Source of the DNA: Rikenellaceae bacterium
GTDB taxonomy: Bacteria; Bacteroidota; Bacteroidia; Bacteroidales; Rikenellaceae
Length of the DNA: 54,981 nt
NCBI GenBank assembly: GCA_015060065.1
Contig: SUZF01000014.1
Span: 1-54,981 of the forward strand
Reading direction: 5' to 3'
The notes beneath the pieces are model-generated. The model did not search any database and was not told the origin of the DNA. It saw only the letters and a program-made list of their open reading frames with translations. Shown here piece by piece: positions 17,506 to 26,237 of the stretch. The translations under genes were made by a program, and so were the position numbers. Position 1 is the first letter of the stretch; each line of letters begins with the position of its first letter.

Positions 17506-18218
17506 TGTACGGAACGCTCTACCTTATACCTTGCCCGATCTCTGATGAGACGTCAGTGTCGGATGTCCTGCCCGAACTCAATAAGCAGATTATCGATACG
17601 CTCGACTACTTTATTGTCGAGAATACACGCTCGGCACGTCGCTTTCTCTCGAAGGCGAAGATTGCCCGACCGATAGATGAACTGACCTTCTGCGAACTCA
17701 ACGAACACGTAACCTCTCCGCGCGAAGTCGAGGAGTTGGTGCGTCCGCTGCTTGAAGGTCGCTCGGCAGGGGTTATCTCCGAGGCGGGAGTGCCTGCGGT
17801 TGCCGATCCGGGAGCCTTGGTCGTGGCGCAGTGCCACCGCAAGGGTGTAAGGGTTGTGCCTTTGGTGGGGCCTTCGTCAATAATTATGTCGGTAATGGCT
17901 TCGGGTCTTAATGGTCAATCCTTCGCTTTCAATGGCTACCTGCCCGTGAAGGAGCCTGACCGCTCGCGAGCAATCAAACGCTACGAGAGCCGCGCCCTTG
18001 CCGAGAATCAGTCGCAACTATTCATCGAGGCTCCATATCGTAATGCAAAACTCTTCGAGCAACTGCTGAAAGTGTGCGCACCGACTACGCTGATGACTAT
18101 CGCTGTCGATATCACGGCTCCGAGCGAGAGTATCGTTACACGCCCGATTGCCGAGTGGCGCAAACTACCAATGCCCGATATCAATAAGCGGCCGGCAATT
18201 TTTATTCTCGGCAGGTAG
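17505..18218 (+). CDS. rsmI: RsmI-type SAM-dependent methyltransferase (tetrapyrrole methylase fold)
   Basis: 237 residues. The fold signatures are LYLIPCPI at the start, ENTRSARRFL, GVISEAGVPAVADPG and LVGPSSIIMSVMASG. RsmI adds a 2'-O-methyl to C1402 of 16S rRNA. This protein lacks part of the usual C-terminus and reads VPAVADPG where E. coli has a slightly different loop, so it belongs to the short RsmI-like group common in Bacteroidetes. The precise target is inferred. The start overlaps the murF-alr stop by one base, which indicates translational coupling. Confidence 0.85.
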   Translation: MYGTLYLIPCPISDETSVSDVLPELNKQIIDTLDYFIVENTRSARRFLSKAKIARPIDELTFCELNEHVTSPREVEELVRPLLEGRSAGVISEAGVPAVADPGALVVAQCHRKGVRVVPLVGPSSIIMSVMASGLNGQSFAFNGYLPVKEPDRSRAIKRYESRALAENQSQLFIEAPYRNAKLFEQLLKVCAPTTLMTIAVDITAPSESIVTRPIAEWRKLPMPDINKRPAIFILGR

Positions 18219-18250
18219 GGAAGAGTCGTGGTTGTAAAGTGGTAAAAAGT

Positions 18251-18287
18251 ATGGGTGTCCAACGTAGTTTGGACACCCATATCTCTT
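18251..18287. terminator. Bidirectional terminator between rsmI and the M3 peptidase genes
   Basis: ATGGGTGTCCAA (18251-18262) pairs perfectly with TTGGACACCCAT (18269-18280) over a 6-nt loop. On the minus strand the hairpin is followed by ACTTTTTACC, and on the plus strand by a weaker T/C stretch. It sits between convergent genes. Confidence 0.8.
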
Positions 18288-18304
18288 GAAATGGTCTGAC
18301 TGAC

Positions 18305-20431
18305 CTATTTGAGATTCATCTTGTCGATAAGAGCCTTCGTCTGGGGCTTGTGGCCACGGAAATTGACATAGAGTTTCATCGGATGCTCTTTGCCACCCTG
18401 CGCCAGCAACTTGTAGCGGAAGTCATCCGCAACCTTGCGGTTGAAGATACCCTCCTCTTGGAAGCGCGAGTAGGCGTCTGCCTCCAAGACCTCTGCCCAC
18501 TTGTATCCATAGTAGCCTGCGGCATATCCTCCGGAGAAGATGTGCGTGAAGGCGGTAGCCATAGCCGTACCCTCGACTACGGGCATAACCTGCGTCGGAG
18601 CCATCGACTTAACCTCGAACTCCACAACATCGCCTGTGTAAGGCTCGGTCAGCGTGTGCCAAGCCATATCGGTCATACCAAACGAGAGTTGGCGCACGTT
18701 GGCGTAGGCAGCCAGGTAGTTCTGCGCAGCGATAATCTTCTCTACCAACTCGGCAGGGATAGGCTCGCCCGTTTCGTAGTGCTTTACCCAGAGGTCGAGG
18801 AACTCCTTCTCGGTAGCCCAATTCTCCATAATCTGCGAGGGTAACTCCACGAAGTCGCGATAGACGCTTGTGCCGTTGAGTGACTCGTACTTACCCTCGC
18901 CGAGCATTCCGTGCAGTGCGTGTCCGAACTCGTGGAGGAAGGTCTCCAACTCGTCGAATGTAAGCAACGACGGCTTGGTATCGGTCGGCTTGGTAAAGTT
19001 CATTACGAGCGACACGAGGGGACGAGTCTCGACACCATCCACAATCTGCGCACCGCGGAACTCGGTCATCCACGCTCCGGCACGCTTTGATGCGCGGGGG
19101 AAGAAGTCGAGGTAGAGGACAGCCATAAACTTGCCATTCTCGTCCTTAACCTCATAAGCCGTTACGTCGGGATGATATACCGCGATATCCTCACGCGGAG
19201 TGAAGGTCAAACCGTAGAGACGGTTGGCGAGCATAAATACTCCCTCCTTGACATTCTCCAATTTGAGGTAGGGCTTCACGAGTTCATCGTTCAGAGCGTA
19301 CTTCTCGTGCTTGTACTTCTCGTTGTAGTAGCCCCAATCCCACGGTTGGAGGTCGCCCTCGAAACCGAGCGAGTGTGCATACTCGTTGATTGTTGCATAG
19401 TCCTTGTCGGCATACTCTTTTGTAGCGTCGAGCAACTCGCGAAGGAAGTTATTTACCGTCTCGGTGTTCTCTGCCATACGATTTTCGAGTACGTAGTCTG
19501 CATAGCACTTGTAACCGAGTAAATTTGCGATTTTCAGACGCAACTCGGTAATGCGCAGGATGTTTGCGCTATTGTCGAAGTCGCCACCCAAAGCGCGAGA
19601 ATTGTATGCCTTCCAAAGCTTCTCTTTAAGGTCGCGCTGCGACGAGTAGGTCATAAAGGGAACATAACTCGGAGCCTGCAACGTAACTCTCCAACCTTTG
19701 TGTCCGCGAGCCTTTGCCTCCATGGCCATTCCCTCCTTCACGAAGTCGGGCAACTCGGCAACCTGCTTGGGGTTGGTGATGTTAATCGAGAAAGCGTTGG
19801 TTGCAGCCAGCGAGTTCTGTCCGAATTTGAGAGTGAGTGACGACAACTCGCTCGTATATTCGCGATAGAGAGCCTTCTGCTCTTCGGGTAGGTCGGCACC
19901 GCTGCGTGTGAAGCCCTTGTAGGTATCTTCGAGCAACTTCTTGTCCTCCTTCGAGAGGAACCATCCCGGATTCTCATACACAGCCTTTACGCGGGCAAAG
20001 AGTTCGGGATTGAGCGAGATGTCATTCGAGAGTTCCGACAATTTGGGCTGAATCTCGATTGCAATCTGCTGCATCTGGTCCGATGTGTGAGCCGAGAGCA
20101 GGTTGTAGAAGATGCCCGAAATGCGGTCGAGCAGTGCGCCCTGACGCTCCAAGGCAACGATGGTGTTTGCGAAGGTCGGCTTCGCGGGATTATTGACGAT
20201 GGCATCGAGTTCTGCACGCGATACAGCGATGGCGGTCTCAAATGCAGGCAGATAATCCTCCAACTTGATTTGGTCAAACGGTGGTGTCGCAAAGGGAGTG
20301 TCCCACTCTGCGAGCAGCGGGTTTGTGGTGTCGATTTCGGGGAGTTGAGCGACCGGCATCGAGTCGTCGGCACAACCCACCGCGAATGCTGATACAGACA
20401 TAAGCATTACGATTTTGTGTGTTAATTTCAT
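18305..20431 (-). CDS. dcp: M3 family peptidyl-dipeptidase lipoprotein (Dcp-like)
   Basis: 708 residues. A lipoprotein signal places the lipidated cysteine at about 20 (FAVGC). The zinc site HEFGH is at 500-504 in the family context FLHEFGHALHG, with the third ligand about 25 residues later (YRDFVELPSQ). Dcp enzymes release dipeptides from oligopeptide C-termini. Membrane attachment suggests it digests peptides in the periplasm or at the outer membrane. It is downstream of, and homologous to, the next M3 gene (36-bp gap), so they form a tandem pair. The start is ATG. Confidence 0.93.
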   Translation of the reverse strand: MKLTHKIVMLMSVSAFAVGCADDSMPVAQLPEIDTTNPLLAEWDTPFATPPFDQIKLEDYLPAFETAIAVSRAELDAIVNNPAKPTFANTIVALERQGALLDRISGIFYNLLSAHTSDQMQQIAIEIQPKLSELSNDISLNPELFARVKAVYENPGWFLSKEDKKLLEDTYKGFTRSGADLPEEQKALYREYTSELSSLTLKFGQNSLAATNAFSINITNPKQVAELPDFVKEGMAMEAKARGHKGWRVTLQAPSYVPFMTYSSQRDLKEKLWKAYNSRALGGDFDNSANILRITELRLKIANLLGYKCYADYVLENRMAENTETVNNFLRELLDATKEYADKDYATINEYAHSLGFEGDLQPWDWGYYNEKYKHEKYALNDELVKPYLKLENVKEGVFMLANRLYGLTFTPREDIAVYHPDVTAYEVKDENGKFMAVLYLDFFPRASKRAGAWMTEFRGAQIVDGVETRPLVSLVMNFTKPTDTKPSLLTFDELETFLHEFGHALHGMLGEGKYESLNGTSVYRDFVELPSQIMENWATEKEFLDLWVKHYETGEPIPAELVEKIIAAQNYLAAYANVRQLSFGMTDMAWHTLTEPYTGDVVEFEVKSMAPTQVMPVVEGTAMATAFTHIFSGGYAAGYYGYKWAEVLEADAYSRFQEEGIFNRKVADDFRYKLLAQGGKEHPMKLYVNFRGHKPQTKALIDKMNLK

Positions 20432-20467
20432 ACTGTTTTTCTCTTTATTTATTGTTTGTTTGGTTTA

Positions 20468-22645
20468 TTAGAAATCGCTATTGTCGTTCTCTGCGATTGG
20501 AGTAACCTCTGCACTCTCCTCGACTTCCGGTTCGTTCCACAGACCTCGTGCTTTGAGCAATGGGGTTTTGTCGGGATTAGCACCTCGGAATGCGCGGTAG
20601 AGATTCATTCCGTCATCCTCGCCACCACGCGAGAGTACCTCGCGACGGAAACGCTCGGCTATGCGCCTGTCGAAGATATCTTTGCTCTCGCGGAACGCCT
20701 CGAAGGCATCCTTGTCGAGGACCTCTGCCCATATATAGAAGTAGTATCCTGCCGAGTAGCCTCCATCAAAGATGTGGCTGAAATAGGTGTAGCGATAACG
20801 AGGCTCGATTTGCGGAATCAGACCGCGCTTCTCGTTGAGTACCTGATACTCGAAAGCCTCGACATCAATCTTCTCTTCATATTTGTTCAGCGAGTGAATT
20901 TCGAGGTCAGAGAGTGCCGCTGCAACCAACTCGGTGGTCATGAATCCCTGATTGAAGTGCGCACTGCGACGCAACTTTTCGACGAGCGACTTCGAGATTA
21001 CATCTCCCGAACGGTAGTGCATGGCGTACTCCGAGAGCAGTGCCGGCTCGAATGCCCAGTTCTCCATAATCTGTGAGGGGAGTTCCACAAAGTCGCCCTC
21101 TACGCCAAGCAGACCGCGATACTTCGTATCCGAGAAGAGGAAGTGCAGGGCGTGTCCGAACTCGTGGAATAGAGTGCCAACCTCGTCGATATTGAGCAGC
21201 GCAGGCGTATTGCCTACGGGGCGAGTGAAGTTGCATACGATGCTCACCACGGGTGGTACGCGCTTGCCCTCGGTGTCGTACATAGGCTCGCGATAGTAGC
21301 CGCACCACGCACCGGCTCCCTTGCCGTCACGCGGGAAGTAGTCGAAGTAGAGAACGCCAAGCAATGTCTCGTCTTTGTCGAGAACCTCGAATGCCGAGCA
21401 CTCCTTGTGGTAGGCAGGAATCTTTACGGGGCGGAAAGTTATGCCGTAAAGACGATTTGCGAGGAAGAATATACCGTGGCGAACATTGTCGAGAGCGAAG
21501 TAGGGACGTAACATCTCCTCGTCGAGCGAGTAGTTGCGACGACGCACCTTCTCGGCATAGAACCACCAATCCCACGATGCAAACTCTGCGGAGGGATTGT
21601 CGCGACGGAACATCGTCTTCATCTCCTCCAACTCGCTCTTGGCGCGTTCCAGTGCCGGTACCCAGATTTCGCCCAACAGGTCATATACGGCACTCTTATT
21701 CTGTGCCATCTGGTCGGCAATCACATAGTCGGCATAACACTCGTAACCGAGCAGATGTGCCTTCTCGGTGCGCAAACGTATGAAGTCGTTGATAAGAGCC
21801 TTGTTGTCGTGTTTGTTGCCGTTGTTTCCGCGATTGAGGTACGCCTTGTATATCTGCTCGCGCAGGTCACGACGGGTCGAGTAGGTCAGGAACGGGATAA
21901 GGCTCGGTTTATGGAGCGTGAATACCCACTTATCCTCACGACCGCTCTGCTTTGCTCTATCGGCTGCGGCGTCACGAACACCTGCGGGCAGTCCGTCGAG
22001 TTCGGAACTCGACAGCACCAACTCGAAATCATTGGTCTCGGCAAGCAGATTGCTACCGAATTTTACTGCCGTCAGCGAGAGTTCTGCATTGATTGCTTTG
22101 AGTTGCTCCTTCTGCTCCGGAGAGAGTAATGCTCCGGCGCGGACAAAGTCGTTGTAGGTCTTTTCGAGCAGGCGCATCTGTGCGGCATCCAACTCCAAAG
22201 CCCCACGCTTGTCGTAGAGGGTCTTGATTTTGGCAAACAGCGCATCGTTCATCAAAATCTGGTCGTAGTGTGCCGCCAGCAGAGGCATCATCTCCTCCTC
22301 GACCTCCGTGAGGTTGTCGTTCTTCTCGGCAGCGCAAATCATCTCGAATGTGAGAGATACGCGCGAGAGCAACTCTCCGGAGCGGTCAAAGGCGAGCATT
22401 ACGTTGTCGAATGTCGGCTCGTCGTGATTCGTGGCGATAGCATCAATCTCGGCGAGGTGCTGTGCCATAGCATATTTGAGCGCAGGGGCGTAGTGTTCAT
22501 CGCGAATCTCGTCGAAAGGCGGTATGCCGTAGGGAGTATTCCACTCGGCTGTCAGCGGATTCTCGGAGGGGTGTTTTACGCTCTTGTCGCAACTCGAAAG
22601 TGTCATTGTCGTAGCAAATAGTGCAATAGTTAATAATCTCTTCAT
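20468..22645 (-). CDS. M3 family metallopeptidase lipoprotein (second, tandem copy)
   Basis: 725 residues. A lipoprotein signal ends LSSC (Cys19). The zinc site HEFGHALH begins at His494, followed by GDFVELPSQIMENW as in its neighbour. Domain layout and length match the 18305-20431 protein, but the sequences are clearly diverged. This copy has an acidic C-terminal extension of about 20 residues (VEESAEVTPIAENDNS). It is the promoter-proximal gene of the pair. It probably shares the dipeptidase role with different peptide preference. Confidence 0.92.
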   Translation of the reverse strand: MKRLLTIALFATTMTLSSCDKSVKHPSENPLTAEWNTPYGIPPFDEIRDEHYAPALKYAMAQHLAEIDAIATNHDEPTFDNVMLAFDRSGELLSRVSLTFEMICAAEKNDNLTEVEEEMMPLLAAHYDQILMNDALFAKIKTLYDKRGALELDAAQMRLLEKTYNDFVRAGALLSPEQKEQLKAINAELSLTAVKFGSNLLAETNDFELVLSSSELDGLPAGVRDAAADRAKQSGREDKWVFTLHKPSLIPFLTYSTRRDLREQIYKAYLNRGNNGNKHDNKALINDFIRLRTEKAHLLGYECYADYVIADQMAQNKSAVYDLLGEIWVPALERAKSELEEMKTMFRRDNPSAEFASWDWWFYAEKVRRRNYSLDEEMLRPYFALDNVRHGIFFLANRLYGITFRPVKIPAYHKECSAFEVLDKDETLLGVLYFDYFPRDGKGAGAWCGYYREPMYDTEGKRVPPVVSIVCNFTRPVGNTPALLNIDEVGTLFHEFGHALHFLFSDTKYRGLLGVEGDFVELPSQIMENWAFEPALLSEYAMHYRSGDVISKSLVEKLRRSAHFNQGFMTTELVAAALSDLEIHSLNKYEEKIDVEAFEYQVLNEKRGLIPQIEPRYRYTYFSHIFDGGYSAGYYFYIWAEVLDKDAFEAFRESKDIFDRRIAERFRREVLSRGGEDDGMNLYRAFRGANPDKTPLLKARGLWNEPEVEESAEVTPIAENDNSDF

Positions 22646-22669
22646 TGTTCAAAATCTAATATGTAACGC

Positions 22670-22692
22670 CAAAGATACAATAAATTGTATCT
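22670..22692 (-). promoter_or_regulatory. Putative promoter and palindromic operator of the M3 pair
   Basis: The minus strand has the -7 box TATCTTTG at 22677-22670. It overlaps a perfect inverted repeat, AGATACAA (22673-22680) and TTGTATCT (22685-22692), with a 4-bp centre. A palindrome over the core promoter is a plausible repressor site; no regulator gene is nearby. Confidence 0.45.
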
Positions 22693-22772
22693 ATTTTCGC
22701 CCTTGCAGGCATTTTTTTTGATTTTGAGTATCGATTATTGACTGTTTTTGGGTGTTGAAAGCAATAAATGCT

Positions 22773-22780
22773 TAACTTTG
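22773..22780 (+). promoter_or_regulatory. Putative rsmE promoter (-7 element)
   Basis: TAACTTTG matches TAnnTTTG. TTTG at 22747-22750 lies 22 nt upstream, slightly long. It is followed by the same TGGTG seen after the -7 box at 25928. The rsmE ATG is 30 nt downstream. Confidence 0.55.
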
Positions 22781-22810
22781 TGGTGTGATAAACCGTCAAA
22801 TTTGCCGACT

Positions 22811-23527
22811 ATGCAACTTTTTTATGCTCCCGATATAATACTGCCGCTCTACACGCTTGGCGAGGAGGAGTCGAAACACTGTGTGCGCGTGCTGCGCCTT
22901 GGCGAGGGAGACCGCCTGCATATCACGGACGGACGTGGCGATTTGCACCTCTGTGAGGTGGTTGATGCTCATCCCAAACGATGCACGGTGCGTGTAATCT
23001 CGACCGAACACGAGTTCGAGAAGATGCCCTATCGGCTGGTTATGGCGGTGGCACCGACCAAGAATATCGAGCGATTCGAGTGGTTTTTGGAGAAGGCAAC
23101 CGAGGTGGGCGTGAGCGAGTTTATTCCGCTGGAAACGGCTCATAGCGAGCGTCGGACCATAAAACTTGAACGCGAGCAGAAGGTCGTAACCTCGGCAGTT
23201 AAGCAGTCGCTCAAAGCCTATCATCCCGCAATGTGTGATATGACCCAATTCCGCAAAGTTTTGGAGATGCCCTTCGAGGGTCGTCGCTTTATCGCTCATT
23301 GTGGCGAGGCTGTGAAGGGAAAGACCTACCTTGCAAAGACTCTTGCCGCAGGCGAGGATGTGATGATTCTTATAGGCCCCGAAGGCGATTTCTCGCCCGA
23401 AGAGGTTGCTGCTGCCGTGGCGTGTGGATTCGAGGAGATTACACTCGGACACCAACGTCTGCGTACCGAGACGGCTGCTGTGGTGGCTGTGACGATGGTG
23501 GCTGTGGTAAATGAAGCGGCAAAATAG
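22811..23527 (+). CDS. rsmE: 16S rRNA m3U1498 methyltransferase RsmE
   Basis: 238 residues from the ATG at 22811. An in-frame extension to 22748 exists but would overlap the promoter, and MQLFYAP is the normal RsmE start. An N-terminal PUA-like domain (about 1-70) precedes a SPOUT methyltransferase knot. The signatures ILIGPEGDFSPEE and LGHQRLRTETAAV are in the last 60 residues. It methylates N3 of U1498 in 16S rRNA. A small membrane protein gene follows 26 bp later. Confidence 0.95.
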   Translation: MQLFYAPDIILPLYTLGEEESKHCVRVLRLGEGDRLHITDGRGDLHLCEVVDAHPKRCTVRVISTEHEFEKMPYRLVMAVAPTKNIERFEWFLEKATEVGVSEFIPLETAHSERRTIKLEREQKVVTSAVKQSLKAYHPAMCDMTQFRKVLEMPFEGRRFIAHCGEAVKGKTYLAKTLAAGEDVMILIGPEGDFSPEEVAAAVACGFEEITLGHQRLRTETAAVVAVTMVAVVNEAAK

Positions 23528-23553
23528 TGAAGTAATACGAAAAATAGATAACG

Positions 23554-23850
23554 ATGACGCTAGCACTGATAATTATTTTTGGAGTTTTGGGAGGGTGTCT
23601 CCTCTCGGTTTTGGTTGGTATCTTGGGCAGTAAACGAGAGTTGGGTTTTGGCTGGGCATTTCTGTTGAGTCTGATATTCACTCCCTTTGTGGGTCTTATC
23701 TGTGCATTGATTTCTGACCCTCTGCCACAAGGCGCACCGAAACGCTGGGGATGCCTCGGAGTGGTAGTTGCAATCCTCGGATTTCTATTCCTTGGAATAT
23801 TTCTGTTTCTGCTCTTGGGAAGCTCGCTCGCAATGCTGGCTGCGGTGTAG
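23554..23850 (+). CDS. Small hydrophobic membrane protein, unknown function
   Basis: 98 residues with three likely membrane segments (about 2-22, 33-52 and 68-95). Between the second and third is a short Pro/Lys/Arg-containing loop. No family signature is recognised. It follows rsmE by 26 bp and is probably in its transcript. Its stop codon (23848-23850) abuts the stop codon of the convergent chromate-transporter gene at 23851 with no gap. Confidence 0.7.
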   Translation: MTLALIIIFGVLGGCLLSVLVGILGSKRELGFGWAFLLSLIFTPFVGLICALISDPLPQGAPKRWGCLGVVVAILGFLFLGIFLFLLLGSSLAMLAAV

Positions 23851-24393
23851 TTAAAAGACGTAGTAGATAAGCACTCCTGCTACGGCCGAGAGCAGAATCA
23901 TCAATATCGGATTGACTTTGCGCCATGAGCCGATGAGGGTTGCTCCGAAGAGCGCCCAACTCCATCCATCAATAAAACTCGCCTCCTCGCTGCTTGCGGG
24001 GAACATCAGCAGCAGTGCTGCCGATAGAATCATTCCCAAAACCACAGGTGTCATTGCCGAAACCACACCTGCGACGTAGCGATTGTCGCGCAACTTGAAG
24101 AAGAAGCGCGTGAGCAACACCATAATCGTCAGCGAGGGGAGGCTGACAGCCAAGGTAGCGACTACCGAGCCCCAAAATCCTGCCACCGTATAACCGATGT
24201 ATGTAGCCGAGTTTATGGCGATAGGGCCCGGTGTAATCTGCGATACAGCCACGATATCCGTAAATTGAGCCGCAGTAATCCATCCGTGACGCACGACCAC
24301 CTCGTTCTGGATAAGCGACAACATCGCATATCCGCCACCAAAACCGAAAAATCCGATTTTTAGATAACTTATGAAGAGTTCGAGCAGTATCAT
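23851..24393 (-). CDS. chrA: Chromate transporter, second half-size subunit (CHR family)
   Basis: 180 residues, one CHR domain with about six membrane segments. The family signatures FGGGYAMLSL, ITPGPIAINSAT and GYTVAGFWG are present. Classic ChrA is a two-domain protein of about 400 residues; here it is split into two genes. This one starts inside the stop of the other (ATGA overlap, 24390-24393). Such pairs probably form heterodimers that export chromate or a related anion; the real substrate in anaerobic gut-type bacteria is uncertain. Confidence 0.9.
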   Translation of the reverse strand: MILLELFISYLKIGFFGFGGGYAMLSLIQNEVVVRHGWITAAQFTDIVAVSQITPGPIAINSATYIGYTVAGFWGSVVATLAVSLPSLTIMVLLTRFFFKLRDNRYVAGVVSAMTPVVLGMILSAALLLMFPASSEEASFIDGWSWALFGATLIGSWRKVNPILMILLSAVAGVLIYYVF

Positions 24394-24944
24394 TGTTGGT
24401 CGGATTTAGCGTTACGCGATGTGATATATACATATACGACTCCTGCCACAGCACCGGCAATAAGCAGCCAGACGGGCGAAACCCCGAAGTGCCATACGAC
24501 AAAGCCGACCACGACAACCACGACCATTGCCCACCAAGCCATACCCTTGACAATACCCATCAACGGGGCGACAATCAGTGCGACCACCGCAGGGCGCATA
24601 CCTTTGAATGCAGCATCGACCACTGCGTTGTGGCGTATGCTGGCGAAGAATATCGCTACCAGCAGAATGACCGAGAATGACGGCACGACAACCCCCAAAA
24701 CAGCCGCTGCGGCTCCGGCAAAGCCTCGCACCTTATATCCGGCAAAGACTGCCGTGTTGAGGGCTATGGGGCCCGGAGCAGATTGTGCCAGAACGAGCAT
24801 CTCCAAGAACTCCTCGCGGGCAATCCATCTGCGACGCTCGATGACCTCACGCTCAATGAGCGGAATCATTGCAAAACCGCCACCGAAGGTGAAGAGTCCG
24901 ATTTTGAAGAATGACCAAAATATTTGTAGTAGTTGCTGAACCAT
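24390..24944 (-). CDS. chrA: Chromate transporter, first half-size subunit (CHR family)
   Basis: 184 residues, one CHR domain. FTFGGGFAMIPLIEREV, APGPIALNTAVFAGYKV and several hydrophobic segments match the family. It overlaps the second subunit by four bases, implying coupled translation and equal amounts. It follows the methyltransferase gene by 26 bp, so the three genes probably share one transcript from a promoter near 25880. Confidence 0.9.
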   Translation of the reverse strand: MVQQLLQIFWSFFKIGLFTFGGGFAMIPLIEREVIERRRWIAREEFLEMLVLAQSAPGPIALNTAVFAGYKVRGFAGAAAAVLGVVVPSFSVILLVAIFFASIRHNAVVDAAFKGMRPAVVALIVAPLMGIVKGMAWWAMVVVVVVGFVVWHFGVSPVWLLIAGAVAGVVYVYITSRNAKSDQQ

Positions 24945-24970
24945 ATCTCTTGCGGTTAGGCAGTCGCGTT

Positions 24971-25855
24971 CTATCTCTCAAATCTGTAATACACACCCAA
25001 GGGGAGTTGTTTGTGGTGGCTATCTTCAAAGTAGAGTTCGCCCGACTGCTCCTGTTTGGGTGTTCCAAATGCCTGATGCATAGCCGTGCGAGCCAACATC
25101 GCCGACAGGCCCATCGAGTAGAGATTAAGCACCACGAACGAATCTTTATCCTCCAATAACTGCGCACAGCACTCCAACATTTCGCCGATATTCTCCTCCA
25201 AGACCCACTTCTCGCCATTGGCACCGCGTCCGTATGCGGGAGGGTCGAGGATTATGCCGTGATAGCGATTGCCGCGACGTACCTCGCGATTGACGAATTT
25301 CAAGGCATCCTCGACAATCCAGCGCACCCCGTCAAGACCGCTCGACTCCATGTTTTCACGCGCCCACGTCACCACCTGCTTGACCGAATCGACGTGCGTA
25401 ACCTCTGCTCCTGCTGCACGAGCCGCAAGGGTCGCTCCGCCCGTGTAGGCGAAGAGGTTGAGCACCTTCGGGGTTACACCCTTTGCACACAAGGCTTCGC
25501 ATCGGTCGTAGATAAACTCCCAATTGGCAGCCTGTTCGGGGAAGATGCCGACGTGCTTGAACGATGTGAATGCCAAGCGCATTTTGAGCGACATCCCGCG
25601 ATAGTCGAAACCGACCATCCAACGCGAGGGTACATGGGGCTTGAACTTCCACTCGCCACGCTCCTCGCTGCGCTCCTCACGCAGGAACGAGGCATCGGCA
25701 CGACGGCGCCACTCCTGCTCGGGGAGCGACTTGCGCCAGATGGCCTGCGGCTCGGGACGACGCGTAACGTACTGCCCGAATCGTTCAAGTTTCTCGAAAT
25801 CACCCGAATCAATCAGTTCGTAATCTTTCAGTTGCGGTGTAAGTTCTTTTCGCAT
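24971..25855 (-). CDS. Class I SAM-dependent methyltransferase (RlmI/RlmK-like)
   Basis: 294 residues. The SAM site is LNLFAYTGGATLAA, followed by HVDSVKQVVTWA. The catalytic-pocket motif is IILDPPAYGRG, and FVVLNLYSMG comes later. These place it with RlmI/YccW-type enzymes that modify cytosine C5 or guanine in 23S rRNA. It lacks the N-terminal PUA domain of RlmI and the conserved cysteine pattern is not obvious, so the target base is unknown. ATG start. First gene of the run into the chromate-transporter pair. Confidence 0.85.
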   Translation of the reverse strand: MRKELTPQLKDYELIDSGDFEKLERFGQYVTRRPEPQAIWRKSLPEQEWRRRADASFLREERSEERGEWKFKPHVPSRWMVGFDYRGMSLKMRLAFTSFKHVGIFPEQAANWEFIYDRCEALCAKGVTPKVLNLFAYTGGATLAARAAGAEVTHVDSVKQVVTWARENMESSGLDGVRWIVEDALKFVNREVRRGNRYHGIILDPPAYGRGANGEKWVLEENIGEMLECCAQLLEDKDSFVVLNLYSMGLSAMLARTAMHQAFGTPKQEQSGELYFEDSHHKQLPLGVYYRFER

Positions 25856-25877
25856 TATCTTTTCATTTTCGCTGATG

Positions 25878-25885
25878 CAAAATTA
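25878..25885 (-). promoter_or_regulatory. Putative promoter of the methyltransferase-chrA operon
   Basis: The minus strand reads TAATTTTG (TAnnTTTG), about 23 nt upstream of the ATG at 25855. A GTTG lies 22 nt further upstream. Confidence 0.5.
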
Positions 25886-25927
25886 AAAATTTTAGAGGAT
25901 AATTCCGCAACTATTGAGAATAATTTC

Positions 25928-25935
25928 TAACTTTG
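25928..25935 (+). promoter_or_regulatory. Putative promoter upstream of the AT-rich gene pair
   Basis: TAACTTTG matches the -7 consensus and shares the following TGGTG with the rsmE promoter. The next gene starts about 300 nt downstream, so the leader would be long; no good -33 box is seen. Confidence 0.4.
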
Positions 25936-26237
25936 TGGTGCACTCCTCGGATTGCAGACATATTGAAAGTGTTTTTCGCTTTTGTCTTTAATCGAAAATG
26001 TGGAAGTTTTCAAGAACTGAAAGACAGACGAACAGCACTCATTTCTTGTATAGTTATGTGGCTATGCACAATTTGTGTATACATCCCCATACTATCCAAG
26101 TGTGGGGCATTGTATCGTTTATTTCAGTTTAGGTCTTTCCACAACCTTCGATTAGATAAATGAAAATCAACCTCACACTTTCTTTTTATACTAACCGCAC
26201 GTTAGGGGTTGGCGAGCAAGAAAAAACTTAAATTATT

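Larger units (their letters stand above)
25856..26237. other. AT-rich gene-free stretch with divergent promoters
   Basis: 382 bases. It holds the minus-strand -7 box at 25878-25885 and a plus-strand TAACTTTG at 25928-25935 followed by TGGTG. The only sizeable open frame (25933-26163) starts with TTG at the promoter and encodes no recognisable protein. The rest may be the leader of the 26238 gene or decayed sequence. Base composition shifts to AT-rich here and stays so to about 27400. Confidence 0.6.

Noticed and set aside
25933..26163. 76-codon frame in the AT-rich spacer
   Set aside because: TTG start inside a promoter, no recognisable protein; probably leader or decayed DNA.
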